Notes: a model not told the origin generated them from the letters alone. A stretch of 34,082 nt of DNA from CAYRGG01 sp964423745 (GCA_964423745.1 CAYRGG010000048.1:1-34082), one strand, 5' to 3'; counted from the first letter of the stretch, positions 7,119-15,308 are shown. Numbers and translations: made by a program.

Positions 7119-8714
7119 ATGAACAAAGCAATTATTAATAAACCTACGATGGAAGTTGAAGATTATTTAGAAATTTTTCGACGGCGTAGATTTGCTTTTA
7201 TTTTACCATTTATTCTTATTCTTCTTATTGCTATAGCACTTATTTTTGTTATACCCCCTGTTTATAGATCAGAAGCGTCGCTTTTCATCGAAAGGCAAGA
7301 AATACCTGCTGATTTAGTTGCAACGACAGTAACTGGGTTTGTGGAAGAACGTATCCAAGCAATCACAAAGCGTCTGTTAACAAATGAGAACTTGTGGGAA
7401 ATTGCTGAAAAGTTAGATTTGTATCCTGAAGAAAGGGATTTGGCAAATAGATCTGAAATAGTTCGACGTATCCGTGACAGCGTTTTAGTGGAAATGGAAA
7501 GCGTCGAAGAAGATGATGCAAAAGGAAGAAATAATGCTGCCGTAACGATTGGATTTAAAGTTTCTTATGATGCTGAAACTCCCGAAACAGCTCAAAAAGT
7601 AGCTAATGAATTAGCAGTGCTTTATGCAGAGGAAAACAGAAAAGAGCGAACTGAACAAACTAAAGAAGTATCACGATTTTTAGAAGAGGAATCCTCAAGG
7701 TATCGTGCTCAAATTGCTGAAATTGACAAAGAACTCGCTAAATTCAAACAGGAAAACGCAGGTTATCTTCCAGAACTGGCTACAGTCAATTTAGATCTTT
7801 TAAATAAAACAAGCGATCAGCTGGATCAAGTTCAAGAGAATATAATCTCTTTGCAGGAACAAATGGCAAGTTTGCAATCGCAGTTATCTGCGACAGATCC
7901 TTATTATAATGTCGTTGGTGATGCTAATTCAATGACAGTGAACCAACAACTGAGAGTTTTGAAGAGTCAGTACATGGAAGCACGCCAGCGCTACTCAGAT
8001 GCGCATCCAGATATTAGAAGACTAAAAAGTCAGATTGAATCTTTAGGAGGTTCAGTAAATGCTTCTGGCAACGACAAGGCCTTTTTACCAGACAATCCAG
8101 CTTACATTGCTTTAAATTCACAACTAGAAACTGTCAAAATTAGATTGAAAGGATTAGAAGCTGAACGCGGACGTCTAAACAATAAAATTGAAACTTATGA
8201 AGATAGAGTTTTTAAGGCCCCTGCAGTAGAGAAAGATTACCTTGCCATAGTAAGGGATCGAGATACAGCTTTAGAGAAATTTCGAGACATTCAAGGTAAA
8301 TTGCAAACGGCAAAGCTTGCCAACAATCTAGAGCAAGGAGCAAAAGCCGAGCGTTTTGTTATTTCATCGCCTGCTAGTTTGCCTGATAGTCCAGCTGAGC
8401 CTAATCGATTAGCTATTGTTTTTTTAGGTTTTGTGTTGGCTTTTGGGGCAGGAACAGGTACTGCTTCATTAGTAGAGTATCTTGACCCTGCTGTACATGG
8501 TGCGCGTGGTGTAAGAAATATTTTTTCCGTCCCTCCGCTTGCAGAAATCCCTTATATTGATTCAACAGATGATTCTGCTAGAAAAGGCTATAACTTTAGT
8601 ATAATTGCCATTGTTGCCATTGCTGCAATTTTGGCAGTGGTTCACTTCTTTTTCATGCCACTTGATCAAGTTTTTATTGATCAACCGCCACCTGGTCCTT
8701 CCGATCAAGGATAA
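7119..8714 (+). CDS. Wzz/GumC-like polysaccharide chain-length determinant
   Basis: This 531-residue inner-membrane polysaccharide co-polymerase has a Wzz domain with a first membrane helix (about residues 26-46, after the motif VEDYLEIFRRRR) and a long periplasmic coiled-coil section (about 160-400, rich in E/Q/K/L repeats). A GNVR/PCP proline-containing motif (SPASLPDSPAEPNRL) comes just before the second helix (about 430-450). A third hydrophobic segment follows at about 490-512, then a short Pro-rich tail (QPPPGPSDQG). It lacks the fused tyrosine kinase of full-length Wzc/ExoP proteins. The ATG at 7119 is preferred over the GTG at 7110 because AAAGAG lies 8 nt upstream. It probably controls EPS length. 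MITE copies lie on both sides. Confidence 0.88.
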   Translation: MNKAIINKPTMEVEDYLEIFRRRRFAFILPFILILLIAIALIFVIPPVYRSEASLFIERQEIPADLVATTVTGFVEERIQAITKRLLTNENLWEIAEKLDLYPEERDLANRSEIVRRIRDSVLVEMESVEEDDAKGRNNAAVTIGFKVSYDAETPETAQKVANELAVLYAEENRKERTEQTKEVSRFLEEESSRYRAQIAEIDKELAKFKQENAGYLPELATVNLDLLNKTSDQLDQVQENIISLQEQMASLQSQLSATDPYYNVVGDANSMTVNQQLRVLKSQYMEARQRYSDAHPDIRRLKSQIESLGGSVNASGNDKAFLPDNPAYIALNSQLETVKIRLKGLEAERGRLNNKIETYEDRVFKAPAVEKDYLAIVRDRDTALEKFRDIQGKLQTAKLANNLEQGAKAERFVISSPASLPDSPAEPNRLAIVFLGFVLAFGAGTGTASLVEYLDPAVHGARGVRNIFSVPPLAEIPYIDSTDDSARKGYNFSIIAIVAIAAILAVVHFFFMPLDQVFIDQPPPGPSDQG

Positions 8715-8755
8715 ACACAAGAACTTTTTGGATTTGATTTATTATTTTTCACATG

Positions 8756-8790
8756 GGCTGCGATGTTCTTGATTGTAGAGTATCGCAGCC
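8756..8790 (+). terminator. Hairpin terminator after chain-length gene
   Basis: A 9-bp perfect stem GGCTGCGAT / ATCGCAGCC (8756-8764 and 8782-8790) has a 17-nt loop and is followed by ATTTATTATTTTC. It lies 41 bp after the stop codon. The T-tract is interrupted, so efficiency is uncertain. Confidence 0.6.
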
Positions 8791-8853
8791 ATTTATTATT
8801 TTCATGTGCATCAAAAGACATGGGTTGATACGTATAAACATTTTGTTGCATTA

Positions 8854-8995
8854 GAGGCTGTTTCAAAAACTCGCGACGTTCGTTGAATCAAGGCGCAGCG
8901 CCTTCGAGCTGCGCAGTTTACATAAAGTAAATGAGCAGCGGAGAATGTGCTGTAACGCCGAGTCGGCGGACATGAGCCGGTTTTGAAACAGCTTC
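8854..8995. repeat. MITE-like element, copy 2 (IS5-type ends)
   Basis: This 142-bp element has 15-bp imperfect terminal inverted repeats, GAGGCTGTTTCAAAA at the left and TTTTGAAACAGCTTC at the right (one mismatch). It is flanked by direct TTA duplications (8851-8853 and 8996-8998). A 3-bp TNA-type duplication and GAG ends fit a derivative mobilised by an IS5-family transposase (IS1031/ISL2-like groups); that assignment is from memory. Internally it has strong palindromes such as GCGCAG....CTGCGC around 8894-8915. No transposase for it is in the window. Confidence 0.8.
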
Positions 8996-9175
8996 TTAGA
9001 ATACCATGTGTTTCTATATATTTTTATAAGTCTATGATTATAAGAAACATAGTTATTTTTTGTAAAATCTTCTATTAAAATATTTAGTAAATTCAACTTT
9101 AATAAAACTTCATGACGAATTTAACAATTATTATAAATAAGCTCATTTGAACGTTTAAAAAAAGGTGTAAGGTAG

Positions 9176-10015
9176 ATGGAACCTTCTTCAAAGAAAAGAC
9201 ATTCGATCAATTTTATTGACGCTCATGTTCACATTTATGAATGTTTCGATTTGACGATTTTTTTTACTAGAGCTTTTGAAAACATTCGAAAATCAGCAGT
9301 GCAAATGACTACTGATAGTACTATTAAAGGGATCTTGTGTTTGGCAGAGACAAAGGGCAGCAACTGGTTTGATTTGTTTAGGGAAAAAGCTGCCTCCGAG
9401 GTGGTTGGTAGCGGACCTTTGAGTGCTTTTAAATTCACAACAACATCGGAACCTCATTCGATAAAAGTATGCTACCCCGAGCATGCAGATATTTTTCTCA
9501 TAGCAAGCCAGCAAATAATTACTTCTGAAAGATTAGAAGTTTTAGCTATTGGTGTGAAACAAAAACTACCTGATGGTTTGCCTGTAGCAGAAGTTATTCA
9601 AGAATTGCAATCTTCAGGCAACTTAATCGTACTACCTTGGGGAGTTGGTAAATGGCTTGGTAGGCGGGGTAAATTGATTAAAAAAATAATTACTTCTCAG
9701 TCGAATACAAAATCAACTATATTTTTGGGTGATATTGCTGGTCGGCCAAGCTTTTGGTCTCTTTCATCTATATTTGCATTAGCTGATTCCTATGGTTACA
9801 AAACATTATCTGGCACGGATCCCTTACCATTGGCAACCGAAGCGAGTCGAGTTGGGGCCTTCGGATCCTCTTTTATTGGGGAAGTATCCTCTGAGCAGCC
9901 AGCCGAAAGTCTGAAGCGGCTTTTGCCAACTTCTGCCATTACTCTTCGAGAGTATGGTCAAAATGAAAATATCTATCGATTTTTTCGAAACCAAATATCC
10001 CTTAGATTACAATGA
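9176..10015 (+). CDS. TIM-barrel metal-hydrolase-like protein of unknown substrate
   Basis: This 279-residue cytoplasmic protein begins after a short charged leader with INFIDAHVHIYECFD, giving an Asp15-x-His17-x-His19 motif of the kind that opens amidohydrolase and PHP-type barrels. A late SGTDPLPLA segment (about residue 220) sits where such barrels place a metal-binding Asp. Other typical His ligands are not obvious, so it may be catalytically unusual. It has no signal peptide or membrane helix. The start has a good ribosome-binding site (AAGGTAG). The next gene starts 10 bp after its stop, so it is cotranscribed with a methyltransferase and glycosyltransferase and probably modifies a sugar precursor. 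I do not recognise a named family. Confidence 0.6.
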   Translation: MEPSSKKRHSINFIDAHVHIYECFDLTIFFTRAFENIRKSAVQMTTDSTIKGILCLAETKGSNWFDLFREKAASEVVGSGPLSAFKFTTTSEPHSIKVCYPEHADIFLIASQQIITSERLEVLAIGVKQKLPDGLPVAEVIQELQSSGNLIVLPWGVGKWLGRRGKLIKKIITSQSNTKSTIFLGDIAGRPSFWSLSSIFALADSYGYKTLSGTDPLPLATEASRVGAFGSSFIGEVSSEQPAESLKRLLPTSAITLREYGQNENIYRFFRNQISLRLQ

Positions 10016-10025
10016 GAGTCTGACA

Positions 10026-10760
10026 ATGTACCTTATCGAGAGAGATACCGTTAGAGAAACGCCTGATATAGAAACGTCCTCGGAAAATTATGCTCATCGT
10101 TTTTCAGGTCCAGCTGGAAAATATCTTCTGTCGCAGCAGCAAAAAGCTTTATTAAAGGTTTTTGATAAAGCAGAATTTAAATCCGTTTTAGATGTTGGTG
10201 GAGGGCATGGTCAGCTAGCTCCAATATTTGCCGAGCGTGGCAGTCAGGTAACTATTTTAAGTAGTGATCTAGTGTGCTATAAAAAAATACAAAGCCTTAC
10301 AAATAAATTTTATATAAAGTGTGTTACTGGTGATTTGATAAATCTTCCGTTTCCAGATAACAGCTTTGACTTAGTTGTTTCTGTTAGATTGCTCTCACAT
10401 ATTTCGGATTGGAAAAAACTTATTGCAGAGTTCTGTCGAGTATCGAAAAAATCCGTAATTTTGGATTATCCGGAGTTAAAAAGCTTAAACTTGTTAACTC
10501 CATTATTGTTTAAAGTAAAGAAAAAAATTGAGGGTAATACAAGAACGTATCATAGTTTTTCAAAAAACATGTTGGACACCGAATTTAATTATCATAATTA
10601 TAAGATTTCAAGACGAGAGTGTCAGTTTATTCTGCCTATGTTTCTCCATCGGTTTACAAATAGCCCTTCGTTTTTACAAAAAACTGAAGAGTATTGTAAA
10701 AAAATCGGTCTTACAAGCAGTTTTGGTTCACCAGCAATTATTCGTGCTGACAAATTATGA
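10026..10760 (+). CDS. Class I SAM-dependent methyltransferase
   Basis: This 244-residue cytoplasmic methyltransferase has a Rossmann fold with motif I VLDVGGGHGQLAP (about residues 54-66), the acidic DLINLPFPDNSFDLVVSV region (about 98-118) and a helix RLLSHISDWKKLIAEFCRV typical of Methyltransf_11-type enzymes. The ATG at 10026 is preferred over one at 9954 because it has GAGAG 7 nt upstream and avoids a 62-nt overlap with the upstream gene. Placed between a barrel hydrolase and a glycosyltransferase, it probably O-methylates a sugar or lipid-linked intermediate of the polysaccharide. Confidence 0.8.
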   Translation: MYLIERDTVRETPDIETSSENYAHRFSGPAGKYLLSQQQKALLKVFDKAEFKSVLDVGGGHGQLAPIFAERGSQVTILSSDLVCYKKIQSLTNKFYIKCVTGDLINLPFPDNSFDLVVSVRLLSHISDWKKLIAEFCRVSKKSVILDYPELKSLNLLTPLLFKVKKKIEGNTRTYHSFSKNMLDTEFNYHNYKISRRECQFILPMFLHRFTNSPSFLQKTEEYCKKIGLTSSFGSPAIIRADKL

Positions 10761-10791
10761 TCATATTTAAAAGTCATATGTTTTATAAAAA

Positions 10792-11952
10792 ATGAATATA
10801 CTTCTTATAGCGCCAAATCCTTTTTATCAAGAAAGAGGAACTCCAATCGCTATCAAACTCATGCTAGAAACCCTTTGTAAAGCAGGTCATCGTGTTGACC
10901 TTATCACATATCATGAAGGGCAAGACTTAGATATACCTGGCTTAAAAATTTTTCGTACCATAAAAATTCCGATGGTAAACAATATACCAGTAGGTTTCTC
11001 ACTAAAAAAAGTGATCTGTGATGTGTTTCTATCGTTAATGCTTTTTAAAAAACTTCGTAATAGCAAATATCATATCGTTCACGCCGTTGAAGAGTCTATA
11101 TTTCCAGCTATTGTGGCTAATTATTTTGTAAAGAAAAAACTAGTGTATGATATGGATTCGTCATTAACAGATCAATTATTAGAAAAGTGGAATTATTTAA
11201 ATTACTTTAAAGTTGTTTTTTACAAATTAGAAAAATTTGCTATTCGACATTCACATGCTGTATTTGCAGTGTGTGATGATCTTGTTAAGAGGGTTCATTC
11301 ATATTATCCAGAAAAACAAGTGTTTTTAGTAGAAGATGCCCCGTTAATATTTACAACTGATACAAATTGTACTATTGAAAATTTACGAACTTCCTACAAT
11401 GTCACCGGTTATTTAATGTTGTATGTTGGAAACCTGGAACATTATCAAGGAATCGATTTACTGATTAAAAGTATTGGAGAAATTAATTTTGATGTAGATG
11501 TAAGTTTAATAATAATTGGTGGTGCAGATAAAGATATTAATCAATACAAGGGTTTGGTTAAAGATCTTGAAATATCCGATAAAGTTCACTTTACTGGCCA
11601 TAAGCCAGTACAAAATTTGATGGGGTATCTCGAGCAAGCTGATATTTTAGTATCCCCAAGGAAGATTGGAAACAATACCCCCCTAAAAATCTACTCTTAT
11701 TTGGCAGCTGGTAAGCCAATTTTGGCTACTGAAATTAGATCTCATACACAGGTATTAAATGCTTCATGTGCATTATTAGTTTCTCCTAATGAAAAGGCTA
11801 TGGCGCAAGGTTTAAATCGATTGCTAACGAGTAAAGAATTAATGAATACTTTAGCAGAAGCCAGTAAAAAATTAGCTGAAAAAACTTATTCACTGAGTGA
11901 GTTCAAGAGAAAAGTACTCAATGCCTATTCAGAGTTAGAAAAAGATCTATAG
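10792..11952 (+). CDS. Glycosyltransferase family 4 (GT-B) protein
   Basis: This 386-residue protein has a GT-B fold. The N-terminal acceptor domain opens MNILLIAPNPFYQERGTPIA, which includes the glycine-containing loop of GT4 enzymes. The C-terminal donor domain contains LMLYVGNLEHYQGIDLLI, LIIIGGADKD and VSPRKIGNNTPLKIYSYLAAGKPILAT, the usual nucleotide-sugar binding signature. The terminal Glu of the EX7E motif is not clear because the segment reads TPLKIYSYLAAG. It lacks membrane helices and would act on the inner face of the inner membrane. It follows the methyltransferase by 31 bp, probably in one operon. The donor sugar is not predictable. Confidence 0.88.
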   Translation: MNILLIAPNPFYQERGTPIAIKLMLETLCKAGHRVDLITYHEGQDLDIPGLKIFRTIKIPMVNNIPVGFSLKKVICDVFLSLMLFKKLRNSKYHIVHAVEESIFPAIVANYFVKKKLVYDMDSSLTDQLLEKWNYLNYFKVVFYKLEKFAIRHSHAVFAVCDDLVKRVHSYYPEKQVFLVEDAPLIFTTDTNCTIENLRTSYNVTGYLMLYVGNLEHYQGIDLLIKSIGEINFDVDVSLIIIGGADKDINQYKGLVKDLEISDKVHFTGHKPVQNLMGYLEQADILVSPRKIGNNTPLKIYSYLAAGKPILATEIRSHTQVLNASCALLVSPNEKAMAQGLNRLLTSKELMNTLAEASKKLAEKTYSLSEFKRKVLNAYSELEKDL

Positions 11953-12011
11953 TCTTTATCAATAATAAAAACAGAAGTAAGTAAACAATAGTAATAATTT
12001 TTACTATTTCT

Positions 12012-12028
12012 ATTCTCGAATAGAGAAT
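12012..12028. terminator. Small hairpin after glycosyltransferase
   Basis: The inverted repeat ATTCTC / GAGAAT with a 5-nt loop lies 60 bp after the glycosyltransferase stop, in AT-rich sequence. It is a weak terminator candidate, or part of the border of the IS remnant that starts at 12049. Confidence 0.3.
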
Positions 12029-12302
12029 CTATAATTTCACTTGTTATATTACAATGCGAATGGAGCGCTTTTAGCTTCGGCTAACTGATACATAGCGGCT
12101 GCAAAACGTCCAAACACATGAACGAACCATGAGTCCGTTGGTAGAGCGTATTTTTGTTGATTGTTGAATACCGGTCTTCTCCTCAATCCAGTTGAACAAC
12201 GATTCGATAGGTTGGCGTACTCGGCTAACGGCGCTCGGCCACCACTGATCGGCGGCATCGAGAAACGTTTTTCCTTTAGCTTTTTTCCCGCATTCCCAGA
12301 CC

Positions 12303-12796
12303 TTGAACTAACTTTTGCGAATTAGCTGAAGAGTGTGTACCAGGCACGGTAGACTAGAGCGTATTTTACCCGCCTACCGTGCTAGCCAGGTACCTGATGA
12401 ACCTCACTGAAGACGACATACAAAGTGCCAATGTAGATCATCATGGGATAGTGGCGGCCGTGTGCCAAGACCTGGGGATCAAGGACAAGATCAATGCTGC
12501 GCTAGGGTCGGGGGATCGGCAGCGGGTAGTCAGTGCGGGGACCTCGGTGGTAGCGATGATCCTCAATAGGTTAGGATTTACCAACCGGCGGTTGTACCTG
12601 ACGCCCCAGTTTTTTAGCAACAAACCCGTTGAGCGGCTGCTGGGGGAAGCGATTAAAGCAAGCGATCTAACCGCTCACACGTTAGGTCAGACGTTAGATG
12701 AGATTGCCGCCTATGGCACGAGCCGCCTGTTTGGGGAAGTTGATCTGTCAACACTTTTCCGGACAAATTTTCACACACATGTGTGAGTCTGTTCAT
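12303..12796 (+). mobile_element. Nested 494-bp IS1634-type fragment with 5-bp target duplication
   Basis: The insertion is bounded by direct AGACC repeats (12298-12302 and 12797-12801). Removing it with one AGACC joins the two halves of the surrounding transposase pseudogene in frame (...APLV|WECGKKAKG...). Its ends are loosely inverted (TTGAACTAACT against ATGAACAGACT, 8 of 11 matching). It carries only the first part of an IS1634-family transposase gene, so it is an internally deleted element. An inverted pair GCACGGTAG / CTACCGTGC at 12344-12352 and 12374-12382 precedes the gene. Confidence 0.7.
12397..12786 (+). pseudogene. N-terminal fragment of IS1634-family transposase
   Basis: This 129-codon frame opens MNLTEDDIQSANVDHHGIVA and continues with VVAMILNRLGFTNRRLYLT and QFFSNKPVERLLGEAI, matching the DUF4277 N-terminal domain of IS1634-family transposases. 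Similarity stops near SRLFGEV (about codon 115). The last residues are unrelated and end in a palindromic CACACATGTGTG. The DDE catalytic region is missing, so it cannot transpose itself. Confidence 0.8.
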
Positions 12797-13666
12797 AGAC
12801 CAATGGTGCCAGATCTTGATCGGCTTGGCTGGCTTGTACTGAAAGCTCATCGGCATAGGCTTTGTCCGAGTACAATTTACTGCCGTGTATGTAAGAGACG
12901 ATGTGGCGAAAGACCGCGAGAATCATGCTCACTGGCCGGTGTCAAACCAAGATAATCAATCCGGTAACGGTAACGTACCAGAACAGAGTAGCCCGAGTAC
13001 GTACACTTTCACGCCATAGTAGTATTCACTCTTGGCAGCACAATACCCCTTGTCCGCTAACTCGCAAGCCACCCGTGCGCGAGTCCTGCGCTTAGCATGT
13101 GCTAGGCGGATCGGCATGGCATCCATCAACCCGATTTCCCGCCGTACCTCGCTGTCGGGAAATACCTCCTGAAGCATGCCGAGCAGCGGCCCAAATACCC
13201 CTGCCACCCGATTCAACCCCTGTAGGTATCCCTCATACGAGGGCAGCTGCGGATACCAAGCGGTGCAGATACCGCCGAGCGTCTTCATAGATGTCTTTGA
13301 TCGCGCGGCGCTTGTTCATCACCCCTCACAGATAAATACGAATGACCTCCTCATCTCAATGAAGGTTAAATACGTATAGGGGCTAAAGCGCTGGCAACAA
13401 AACCATAGATGCTCACCATACTGCTTGCAAATAAACTCATAAAGCGTTATGAATCTTAATCCCCAGTCCACAGGGGTTCTCGTATGGCGTTTAGATTTGA
13501 TCGTCCAACATGGTCGCCCAACACCACAGCCCAGTGGATTGGCTTATGTCGTCTTCGATAGCTTTTGATTCGTATTATCAAGGTTTAATTTAATATTTTA
13601 TATTATCACATAAAAGTTATTATCTATCCCTGGATTTTTTTAACTGCTTAAATGATTATGCTGATT

Positions 13667-13698
13667 TATAATTTAACATCATAGTGCTTGACGAACAA
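13667..13698. promoter_or_regulatory. Candidate algD promoter -10 and AlgR-like site
   Basis: A TATAAT hexamer lies at 13667-13672. The minus strand reads TTGTTCGTC at 13698-13690, sharing the GTTCGTC core of the AlgR consensus CCGTTCGTC (7 of 9). It lies 42 bp before the algD-type start. In Pseudomonas, AlgR binds both near and far sites at algD. A 7-bp match can occur by chance; the AlgR-like gene in the same window is the reason to record it. Confidence 0.3.
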
Positions 13699-13740
13699 AG
13701 TTTATTGAAATGACAATGAGATTATTGTAAAGGATACATT

Positions 13741-15057
13741 ATGAAGATTAGCATTTTTGGACTTGGTTATGTTGGAACAGTATCTGCTGGTTGTCTAGCT
13801 CAAGAAGGACATCAAATCATTGGTATTGATGCGTACAAACCTAAAGTCGACTTAATAAATCAAGGTAAAACCCCAGTCATTGAAAAAGATATTGGAGATA
13901 TTATCTCTAAAGCTGTACATGAGAAAGGTAATTTACGAGCTACTTTAAATGTAGAAGAGGCTGTGAATGAGTCAGAAATATCTCTGGTTTGCGTAGGAAC
14001 ACCGAGTCAATTAAATGGCAGTCTTGATCTAAAATATGTGCGCTATGTATGCGAACAAATAGGAAAAGCCTTACAAAGAAATGAGTCATTCCATATCGTT
14101 GTTATTCGCAGTACGATGTTGCCTGGAAGTATGAAAAGTATCGTTATTCCAACATTGGAAGAATCATCAGGCAAGCAAGCAGGCGCTGATTTTGGAGTCT
14201 GCAACAATCCAGAATTCTTAAGAGAAGGTTCAGCAGTTTATGATTTTTATAACCCCCCTAAAACAGTAATTGGCGAAACAGAAGAAAAAAGCGGGGAAGT
14301 AGTGGCTAGTATCTATAAGGGTATGAAAGCTCCTCTAATACGCACTAGCTTGGAAACGTCTGAGATGGTGAAGTATTCAGATAATGTTTGGCATGCTTTA
14401 AAGATATGTTTCGCCAATGAAATTGGTAACATTTGTAAATCACTCAATATAGATGGGCATCAGGTGATGAACATTTTGTGTCAAGACACAAAGTTGAATT
14501 TATCTCCCTATTACATGAAACCAGGATTTGCCTTTGGAGGTTCTTGTTTGCCCAAAGATGTACGAGCACTAACATATAAAGCTCAAAGTCTTGATCTAGA
14601 TGTGCCAGTTCTCAAGTCAATTATGGTAAGTAATGAGAAACAAATCGATATTGGTTTAAAAATGATCATGGAGAAGGGAAATAAAGAAATAGGTATTCTA
14701 GGTTTTAGTTTTAAAGCAGGGACGGATGACTTGCGAGAAAGTCCCGTCGTAGAAATCATCGAAAGATTGTTAGGAAAAGGCTATGACGTAAAAATATATG
14801 ATCGTAATGTAAATATTGCCAGTCTCGTAGGTGGTAATCGAGATTATATTTTAAATCAAATTCCGCATATATCAAGATTGATGGTACATAACATAGAGGA
14901 AATACTTACTTTCGCTAAGACAATAGTAATTGGAAATGGAGCAGAAGAATTTAAATCAGTTGTGAATCGAATAGAGAATGATAAAAAAATAGTGGATTTT
15001 GTACGTATTGAAGAATCTTTGATATCAAATAACAATTACGACGGTATTTGTTGGTGA
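13741..15057 (+). CDS. algD: GDP-mannose 6-dehydrogenase (AlgD type)
   Basis: This 438-residue cytoplasmic dehydrogenase would oxidise GDP-mannose to GDP-mannuronate in two NAD+-dependent steps, supplying uronic acid for exopolysaccharide. It has the Rossmann motif FGLGYVG (residues 6-12), NNPEFLREGSA, KYSDNVWHALKI, the catalytic GFAFGGSCLPKDVRALTY with Cys269, and GFSFKAGTDDLRESP. It ends in GICW, as Pseudomonas AlgD does, which favours GDP-mannose over UDP-glucose as substrate. AAAGGA lies 7 nt before the ATG. No other alginate genes (alg8, alg44, algE and so on) are adjacent, so the product may be a different mannuronate-containing polymer. Confidence 0.9.
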   Translation: MKISIFGLGYVGTVSAGCLAQEGHQIIGIDAYKPKVDLINQGKTPVIEKDIGDIISKAVHEKGNLRATLNVEEAVNESEISLVCVGTPSQLNGSLDLKYVRYVCEQIGKALQRNESFHIVVIRSTMLPGSMKSIVIPTLEESSGKQAGADFGVCNNPEFLREGSAVYDFYNPPKTVIGETEEKSGEVVASIYKGMKAPLIRTSLETSEMVKYSDNVWHALKICFANEIGNICKSLNIDGHQVMNILCQDTKLNLSPYYMKPGFAFGGSCLPKDVRALTYKAQSLDLDVPVLKSIMVSNEKQIDIGLKMIMEKGNKEIGILGFSFKAGTDDLRESPVVEIIERLLGKGYDVKIYDRNVNIASLVGGNRDYILNQIPHISRLMVHNIEEILTFAKTIVIGNGAEEFKSVVNRIENDKKIVDFVRIEESLISNNNYDGICW

Positions 15058-15126
15058 CTTTGATAGTTATTCGAAAAGCTTATAAAACTTTAAATGGAAT
15101 GTATAAATATGCAAGTATAATTCATG

Positions 15127-15149
15127 GCTTTTTTAATAAATTAAAAAGC
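15127..15149. terminator. AT-rich hairpin between algD and tlpA-like gene
   Basis: GCTTTTTTAATAAATTAAAAAGC forms an A/T-dominated stem with T-runs on both strands, 70 bp after algD and between convergent genes. It could serve as a weak bidirectional terminator. Confidence 0.35.
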
Positions 15150-15308
15150 ATACTTCATATTCTGCTTGATTTTAAGAAACTAGTTTTGAACAATTAATAA
15201 ATAAAAACATTAAAGTACTTGCCTTATCTTTTTGTTTATTAAAAATCAAATAGGATTTCTGAAATAAGTTAACGTAATACAAAAAAATTTAAAATATGGA
15301 GCTCATGA

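Larger units (their letters stand above)
8715..9175. other. Intergenic region with terminator and intact MITE
   Basis: This 460-bp gap follows the chain-length gene. It holds a hairpin terminator (8756-8790), the better-preserved MITE (8854-8995 with TTA duplications) and about 180 bp of very AT-rich sequence before the next gene. The next gene has a clear ribosome-binding site (AAGGTAG just before its ATG). No further gene is supported. Confidence 0.6.
12049..13459 (-). pseudogene. IS982-like transposase, decayed and interrupted
   Basis: Reading the minus strand through several frames gives one roughly 300-residue DDE transposase. The pieces in order are ITLYEFICKQYGEHLWF, CCQRFSPYTYLTF, EEVIRIYL(stop)GVMNKRRA, AWYPQLPSYEGYLQGLNRV, LMDAMPIRLAHAKRR, ELADKGYCAAKSEYYYGVK, YLGLTPASEHD, KLYSDKAYADE, then RVRQPIESLFNWIEEKTG and VHVFGRFAAAMYQL. 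DDE candidates are the D of LMDAMP, the D of YSDKAY and the E of QPIES. The frame is lost at about five points, each explained by a small insertion, plus one in-frame TGA and a nested insertion at 12303-12796. It is clearly inactive. Family assignment is from remembered homologues. Confidence 0.8.

Noticed and set aside
8863..9096. 77-codon minus-strand frame
   Set aside because: It mostly lies in the MITE and in AT-rich sequence; the element explains it.
13449..13568. 39-codon plus-strand ORF (MNLNPQSTGVLVWRLD...)
   Set aside because: It overlaps the N-terminal end of the IS982-like pseudogene on the opposite strand, has no ribosome-binding site and no recognisable motif.
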